DNA of 64,000 bases. It comes from an uncultured Bacteroidales bacterium (GTDB taxonomy: Bacteria > Bacteroidota > Bacteroidia > Bacteroidales > ML635J-15). The stretch spans positions 1 through 64,000 of the forward strand of contig CAJOIT010000006.1 in assembly GCA_905234755.1 (NCBI GenBank). The letters are read 5' to 3'. Positions 60,301-64,000 of the stretch are shown piece after piece; the stretch's first letter is position 1, and each line of letters starts with the position of its first letter. The translations under genes and the position numbers were made by a program. Below the pieces are notes generated by a model. That model worked only from the letters and a program-made list of their open reading frames with translations, did no database searches and was not told the DNA's origin.

Positions 60301-63122
60301 CCGCAGGAGGATACTATGGCGAAATGAGAGATTTCGGTAAAGAAGCTTCTTTCTGGTCAACTACAGAGACAATATGGGAAGGGCAAAACTTTATATCAAA
60401 TTATGACATTAATTATTACTACACCAGTTTGAATCCTTATTGGTCTCTTAAGGCTTCGGGGCTAAGTGTCCGTTGCATCAAGGGTACAACCATATATGCC
60501 GCCTTGGATACTGTAACCATCTGCGGCGACGAATACACATACCACGACACAACCGTGACGGAAAGCGGCGACTATATGCGCAGGTTCTATTTTGCCGAAG
60601 ATGCCGACACCGCATATTGCCTGCACCTCACATTGAACCATCCGCCAAGAGTAGAACTCGAACAGACAGCATGTGAGGTATTTGAATGGAACGGAGAAAC
60701 CTATACCGAACTAGGCGACTATGTACAGACATTCGTAGATGTTAACGGATGCGACTCAATTGTAACCGTACACCTTATCGACCTCGATGACTGCTACGGA
60801 ACGGTTTCGGGCATAATTAGCGATGCAAATACAGAAACACCAATCCCAAATGCAAGGGTAACCATAGGTACAGAGACTACAATAACAAACACTGATGGCG
60901 AGTACTCGATGTCAGTTTCTCGAGGAAACTGGTTAGTGAGAGTTTTGGCAACTGGATATGCACCATATAGCGAAACTATTGACATTCAAACCGATACAGT
61001 GTTAAACATTGAGCTTGTGATGCCTCAGATTACAACGAATGTCAATGACATTTCGGCAACGACATACCCATATCTGGTACACAACGACTCTGTAACCATT
61101 AGCAATATAAGCCCAATACCACTAATTTGGAGTTCAGTTACCGACTACGAAAACATTGAACTGCTGCCTGAACAGGAAGAAATACACCGCAGCAGGAATT
61201 CACGAGCACTTTGGGACAGCATTCAAACTTTCACAACCCAGTTCAATGCGGAGCAGGCAATCGCTACAGATGGATTCTTCATCTACACATCATCATGGCA
61301 ACGCCCTGGCGAATTCAACCGCTACACTCCCGATGGCGAATACATCGAAACATTCTACATTGAGAATGTCGGCATGATTAGGAATATGTCATACGATGGA
61401 ACTTACTTCTATGGTACTGAGGCGACAAATATTATCTTCAAACTCGACCTCGACAACCAGATGCTGGTTGATAGCATAACAACCGACATTAACAATATCC
61501 GCCACTGCTCGTTCAACAGGCAAAATGGTAATTTGCTTGCCGGTGATTGGAATTCGCTTTATAGCATCGATACAGCATCAGGCGTTTCAACTCAAATCCG
61601 CAATGACCTTATGAATGTTTACAGTTCGGCATACGACAACCTGTCGCCGGGCGGTCCATATCTATGGCTGTTCTCGCAGACTTCGCAGGACAACGGTCCG
61701 TCGGCTTACATCCGTCAGTTCAGCATCAGCGATGGCGACTTCACTACCAAAACTCATTATCTCGACGACCTTGGACTTGGTGATGCATCGCTAGCTGGTG
61801 GTATCTGTGCATCTGAGTACATAGTTAACGGTAAATTCGTACTGCTCGCCAATGTTCAGAATCCGTCTGGCAACAACACAATCGCAACCTACGAAATTGG
61901 TCGTATAAACAACATCGTTACCACCGACAGAAGATGCGGCGAGTTACAGCCAAACGAAAGCATATCGGTTGTACTAAGTGAATATGTAACCGAAACCGGA
62001 GACTACAACGCGACAATCAGATACCGCATTGCCGTTATGGGTAGTCAGCCGAACGATGTTCCTATTGCTATTTCGTCTGTAGCACCTGAATGCGAAGCAG
62101 TACAGCAGCTTACAATGGTTACCGACACATTCGGCACTGTAACCCTGAACTGGCAGCCAGTTGAACTTGGTGACTACAATTCGGTTTCCTACCTCGTTTT
62201 CAGCGACAACTCTGAAATTGCAATAGACACCACAGCAGAAACCACAATAACATTTGATGGACTTTCGGTTGGCGAACATTGCTACAATGTAAGGGCTATG
62301 TTGGTAAGTAATTACACCTGCATATCGGATGCATCCGACACAGTATGTGCCGAAATACAGGAATACCCGTGCAACATGTACATCACAGTGGAATCCGAAA
62401 GCGATGGAGAAGCTATTTATGTCGAATGGAACAACCCTGCTGATGTTGAATATTTCCGCATCACTAGGGACGACAATGCCGTGGATGAAATCCTGTACGA
62501 TAACATTTTCATCGATTCGGATGTTGTTCCCGAAACCGACTACTGCTATACTGTAACTGGTTATCTTGATAACGATCTTTGCAACGAAATATCATCGTCA
62601 ACCTGCATGAGGATAATACCTGGAATATGCGCAGTAGCACCTGTTTTGAAAGTTGAAGCAATCGGAAGTTCTGTTGCTCTCAACTGGACAGGAACTAGCG
62701 ATGCGTTCAGCTACAAGGTTTACAGAAACGATGTGCCGATTGGAGTGACATCAGAAACCTCCTATTACGACAAGGTGGACTCTGCTTCATACTGCTGCTA
62801 CAAGGTTAAGTCAATTTGCGAATACAGGATGGTAGCATTATCCAACGAGGAGTGCCTGTTTGTCGATGACATCACCGACTGGACAGAAAACAACCTGAGC
62901 ATATACCCGAATCCGACCAACGATAAGTTCTTTATTAGTGGTTCTCAAATTGCAACTGTAAAGATATACAATGCTGTTGGTCAGATTGTTGCAGAAATCG
63001 AAAATGCCGAAACAGAACGCATAACCATTAACTGCCACGACTGGAATTCAGGTATTTACAATGTTTGGATAATCTCTAATGAAGGAGAATTGGCAACGAG
63101 GAAAGTAACGATATTTAGGTAG
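54339..63122 (+). CDS. Giant modular T9SS surface protein (FISUMP/FnIII/GLUG)
   Basis: The 2,927-residue protein has a signal peptide (about 18-38) and these modules in order: a MAM-like 'choice-of-anchor' domain (about 43-217); an FnIII-like domain; a FISUMP-like domain (about 320-514); FnIII; a second FISUMP-like domain (about 615-822); a second choice-of-anchor domain (about 833-1012); FnIII; a GLUG-type beta-helix region (about 1117-1487, GGIVGSIEGGSVSGCTNNA); an Ig-like domain; FnIII-like domains; a classical FISUMP domain (about 1843-2049, ICPNGWHLPSEAEWHEL); a CDSIVTVHL segment; a carboxypeptidase-regulatory-like domain (GTVSGIISDANTETPIPNARVTIG); a propeller-like region; FnIII domains; and a T9SS type A sorting domain (IYPNPTNDKFFISG ... 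ATRKVTIFR). An adhesin or glycan-binding role is likely. No catalytic domain is seen. Confidence 0.9.
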   Translation: MMKLYKREMGKGLSHKLFSKVAISAIFLFFTAFTSLGQDVIYSCDFEDDAENANWTLNNGNQTNQWYIGSAASNGGSNGLYISNDGGASNAYSNGSTSYVYAYREIIIEENAVYNVEFDWRANGEDNYDNLKAFIVPASLNSALSAGTNNGMDGSNNSTPNGWINCGNNETLSGNSDWQHSNTEVTLEAGTYSLVFFWKNDNSVGTMPPAAIDNIHIEQLINPVVVTSSAYEIGSTYATLNGVIVNQGASAIIEYGFKYGTDTENLTENITSTDDIADFSATITGLTPNTTYYYRAYAINSDGTGYGEIKSFRTCGQYAGHDYVDLGLPNGTKWANMNIGAENTVDYGDHFAWGETTPKENYNWETYQYCNGSGTTLTKYCSNAEYGDNGFTDSLITLEAADDAANASWGAEWRMPTHEEIQELIDNCTCTWTKQNGVNGRLFTGRNGNSIFLPAAGTQGSNGVRDVGSYGTYWASSLYTAIPSDAWRFIFYSGNQLFDNDYRYEGLSVRAVYRPSPTVATNSTDNITLTTATLHGSIIKIGTSNVIERGFIYGVNRGNLTDTVQSETGTTEFSASITGLDAGTTYYYRAYATNSDETGYGEIKSFNTPAGELSDHYYVNLGLPSGTMWATTNIGATTPNEYGDYFAWGETSPHYSVNGTDTTWLDGYEQGYSWANYRYCNGNENTLTKYCNDAEYGNNGFTDSLITLEATDDAAAVNWGEEWRMPTKAEFDELLYNSTQEWTVQNGVTGLLITGYNGGTIFLPAASWRDNDSLGNDGTGCYWSSSLYTDTTNNAWYNYLYSNNYNPSNYPRYVGLPIRPVYKVEPLAVEIGYEPYSCDFEDAEENANWILNNGRQTNRWHIGYAVNNGGEKSLYISNDGGANYTYSTGAESYSYASRKINITVDDKYQFDFDRRIRGESNWDLLRAFLVPDSLSQNLSGGSNNGMIGTNNTTPAGWIDISGVGVMSEQAGWKHAKNKVNIDAGIYYLTFFWKNDGGGGYSPPAAVDNVMVKKLPPFEVTTLVVPRTSTTAILSAEIVVDRETEITQVGFAFGENENQLLDTLRMAYSGTTFTRQMTGLTPQTTYYYRAFAKYDDRIVFGDIVSFRTKSNDTDGTPDNPLTIDNAEEWAQFAEAMLQSENQSTSTYKGFEIYNCGDDTYFKITADIDIVNCDNTVVNEFSGHLNGGGNTFTIRFNEQIGAATVFNAIENATVDSLNIRVPSSYEISANVASYGALCLSAKSSAISNCTTLVSGNKKITSNNQGKFGGFVGNSINNTIVNCTNNLPIEVSPSSYVWVGGIVGSIEGGSVSGCTNNAVIKGVYAGGIAGQILEATLSSNLNAGNVMAQEMAGGIVAIITDGNVLIDKCMNIGEIFATNQGCSFVSIGGIVGFNSITNYIARDPFFQLDNKVAQRNNQFANLTISNCANYGYFPALSMQVAGILGNGLANLRNNISVPQFLGVSTASYYYTNVYASSGITDENLPDTTDFFDRQVSDMRNESFRLMYTSHGTGLETTEIVGYALQSTLAANWTYTDGLYPMPAGVPEDDRTTAARIPIYFQPEDAAAAVRVNFTLPTTILGHDVSWESSNINVISISDGNATVTRPALGQSNVEVVLTATYEGVTKPFVLMVIPPKIATVYTGNPYVDADSVFIEGGFALNDSGVAYLKEYGFLYSLKRDISDFTKIVSTNLSEEMYVEEYSGRWFSYETLAEEFEPGKRYYFAAYATTIDTTTYGSIESFRTAGPPDVIILYPEYRETTSMRRIIVDIESDDEDGLELTMYWGTDRNNLTEQTYIYYESDWGNYYADIYDLQPETKYWLVAEATDSYGTSRSDTVAFYTYGSFIDDRDDTEYKSIIIGNQKWMAENLRYAGNIPLQTSETSIGSETEPYRYYPNGEENNVETYGYGYLYNWAAAMNTATDSSSVMNPSGVQGICPNGWHLPSEAEWHELHNELGTGIFDDAGSQMAGGYWESDKLKHSYGFSTSGFRALPAGGYYGEMRDFGKEASFWSTTETIWEGQNFISNYDINYYYTSLNPYWSLKASGLSVRCIKGTTIYAALDTVTICGDEYTYHDTTVTESGDYMRRFYFAEDADTAYCLHLTLNHPPRVELEQTACEVFEWNGETYTELGDYVQTFVDVNGCDSIVTVHLIDLDDCYGTVSGIISDANTETPIPNARVTIGTETTITNTDGEYSMSVSRGNWLVRVLATGYAPYSETIDIQTDTVLNIELVMPQITTNVNDISATTYPYLVHNDSVTISNISPIPLIWSSVTDYENIELLPEQEEIHRSRNSRALWDSIQTFTTQFNAEQAIATDGFFIYTSSWQRPGEFNRYTPDGEYIETFYIENVGMIRNMSYDGTYFYGTEATNIIFKLDLDNQMLVDSITTDINNIRHCSFNRQNGNLLAGDWNSLYSIDTASGVSTQIRNDLMNVYSSAYDNLSPGGPYLWLFSQTSQDNGPSAYIRQFSISDGDFTTKTHYLDDLGLGDASLAGGICASEYIVNGKFVLLANVQNPSGNNTIATYEIGRINNIVTTDRRCGELQPNESISVVLSEYVTETGDYNATIRYRIAVMGSQPNDVPIAISSVAPECEAVQQLTMVTDTFGTVTLNWQPVELGDYNSVSYLVFSDNSEIAIDTTAETTITFDGLSVGEHCYNVRAMLVSNYTCISDASDTVCAEIQEYPCNMYITVESESDGEAIYVEWNNPADVEYFRITRDDNAVDEILYDNIFIDSDVVPETDYCYTVTGYLDNDLCNEISSSTCMRIIPGICAVAPVLKVEAIGSSVALNWTGTSDAFSYKVYRNDVPIGVTSETSYYDKVDSASYCCYKVKSICEYRMVALSNEECLFVDDITDWTENNLSIYPNPTNDKFFISGSQIATVKIYNAVGQIVAEIENAETERITINCHDWNSGIYNVWIISNEGELATRKVTIFR

Positions 63123-63127
63123 ACGAA

Positions 63128-63190
63128 AAGGCCTAAAGGCTAATGTGCTAACAGTCTTGCTGTCCAACAGCCTGCAAGTCTGTACTACTG
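63128..63190. repeat. Degenerate CTGCAAGTCTG repeat patch
   Basis: GGCCTAAAGGCTAATGTGCTAACAG and AACAGCCTGCAAGTCTG resemble, in mixed orientation, the patches at 12000-12110 and 31676-31750. Confidence 0.45.
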
Positions 63191-63254
63191 ACCTTCTATA
63201 TGTTTCAATGGTATATACTGGGAAATTTTGCGGTCAACTTAAAAAAATTTTATC

Positions 63255-63262
63255 TAATTTTG
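63255..63262 (+). promoter_or_regulatory. purM promoter -7 element
   Basis: TAATTTTG matches TAnnTTTG and lies 20 nt before the purM ATG. Confidence 0.5.
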
Positions 63263-63282
63263 CATACTCAAAAATATAGGTT

Positions 63283-64000
63283 ATGCCCGATAATTTCAGA
63301 TATAATCAAAGGGGTGTTTCGGCCTCGAAGGAAGATGTCCATAATGCAATAAAGAACATCGACAAGGGCTTGTATCCCAAGTCGTTCTGCAAAATAATCC
63401 CCGACATTCTCTGCGGTGACAATGAATATTGCAACATTATGCATGCAGATGGCGCTGGCACAAAATCATCGCTGGCCTACATGTACTGGCGCGAAACTGG
63501 CGACCTTTCGGTATGGAAAGGAATAGCCATTGATGCTATCGTTATGAACACAGATGACCTACTTTGCGTTGGAGCAACCGACAACATATTGCTGTCATCA
63601 ACCATCGGCCGCAACAAAAGACTCATCCCTGGCGAAGTTATCTCAGCAATAATCAACGGCACACAGGAATTCTGCGACACAATGCGTCAGTTTGGTGTAA
63701 ACATTGTGCTTACCGGTGGCGAAACTGCCGATGTCGGCGACCTTGTTAGAACGGTAATTGTTGATTCCACAGTAACCTGCCGCATGAAACGCAGTGACTT
63801 GATAACCAACGAGAAAATCGGTGATGGAAATGTTATTGTGGGTCTTGCTTCATACGGACAAGCAAAGTATGAAACCTTCTACAACGGCGGTATGGGTAGC
63901 AACGGACTTACCTCAGCTCGCCACGATGTATTTGCCAAGTACCTTGCCGAAAAATATCCCGAAAGCTACGACAACGGCATACCGCAGGATCTTGTATATT
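63283..64000 (+). CDS. purM: Phosphoribosylformylglycinamidine cyclo-ligase (partial)
   Basis: AIR synthetase closes the imidazole ring in purine synthesis. The first 239 codons are present; the gene runs off the right edge. The reading frame gives MPDNFRYNQRGVSASKED, HADGAGTKSSLAYM, TDDLLCVGATDNILLSSTIG, LTGGETADVGDLV and YNGGMGSNGLTSARHDVF, the substrate-binding motifs of the Bacteroidota PurM type. A -7 promoter element lies just upstream. Together with guaA at the other end it is the second purine gene in the window, but the two are not linked. Confidence 0.92.
   Translation, partial: MPDNFRYNQRGVSASKEDVHNAIKNIDKGLYPKSFCKIIPDILCGDNEYCNIMHADGAGTKSSLAYMYWRETGDLSVWKGIAIDAIVMNTDDLLCVGATDNILLSSTIGRNKRLIPGEVISAIINGTQEFCDTMRQFGVNIVLTGGETADVGDLVRTVIVDSTVTCRMKRSDLITNEKIGDGNVIVGLASYGQAKYETFYNGGMGSNGLTSARHDVFAKYLAEKYPESYDNGIPQDLVY

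Overview
The window is a chromosomal segment from a member of the Bacteroidota, most likely order Bacteroidales. Several independent signs agree. The 5' end of a Bacteroidota-type 16S rRNA runs off the left edge. The promoters use the Bacteroidota consensus (TTG/TTTG, about 19 nt, then TAnnTTTG) and starts are AT-rich with few Shine-Dalgarno sequences. There are PorP/SprF, OmpA-TPR-PD40, GldF/GldG and DUF4340 genes, and several very large secreted proteins with type IX secretion system (T9SS) C-terminal sorting domains. No tRNA, CRISPR array, integrase or transposase was seen.

Layout. 1-409: start of a leftward rRNA operon with leader and promoter. 769-7384: guaA, then a three-gene restriction-modification cassette between perfect 18-bp repeats, then xseB, a DUF4159 gene, a small secreted protein and a repeat ('beta-flower') protein. 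7399-10421 (minus): an overlapping porP/sprF-ompA pair. 10583-12836: ahcY and pepE. 13091-20678: a tetR-led efflux operon (lipoprotein, DUF2147, thioesterase, RND adaptor, pump, TolC). 20736-22755: a secreted repeat protein and queG. 23011-26622 (minus): gldF-gldG-DUF4340. 26810-31371 (minus): a cysteine-rich lipoprotein followed by a T9SS subtilase. 31957-41966: a giant C10 cysteine protease and a second S8 protease with near-identical sorting domains. 42359-45803 (minus): glyS and a MORN-repeat protein. 46018-49801: a secreted protein, a LuxE-like acyltransferase and dnaA. 49851-53967: a DMT transporter and a degenerate peptidase-MA/propeller/beta-barrel protein. 54339-63122: a 2,927-residue T9SS surface protein. 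63283-end: start of purM.

Most notable are two things. (1) The restriction-modification cassette (HpaII-type C5 methyltransferase, HpaII-type nuclease and a second, unrelated predicted CCGG-type nuclease) sits exactly at the 3' end of guaA. An 18-bp repeat regenerates the guaA end and no recombinase is present, so it looks like an integrase-less mini-island. (2) The two rightward T9SS proteases share a structured 5' leader whose bases can form a hairpin plus a loop-to-downstream (H-type pseudoknot) helix. A weaker relative precedes the leftward lipoprotein-subtilase pair, so this may be an undescribed cis-regulatory RNA for exported proteases.

Intergenic space is rich in dispersed palindromic repeats of several families. 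One of them supplies the C-terminus of QueG. A 269-bp MITE-like palindrome lies between the S8 protease and glyS.
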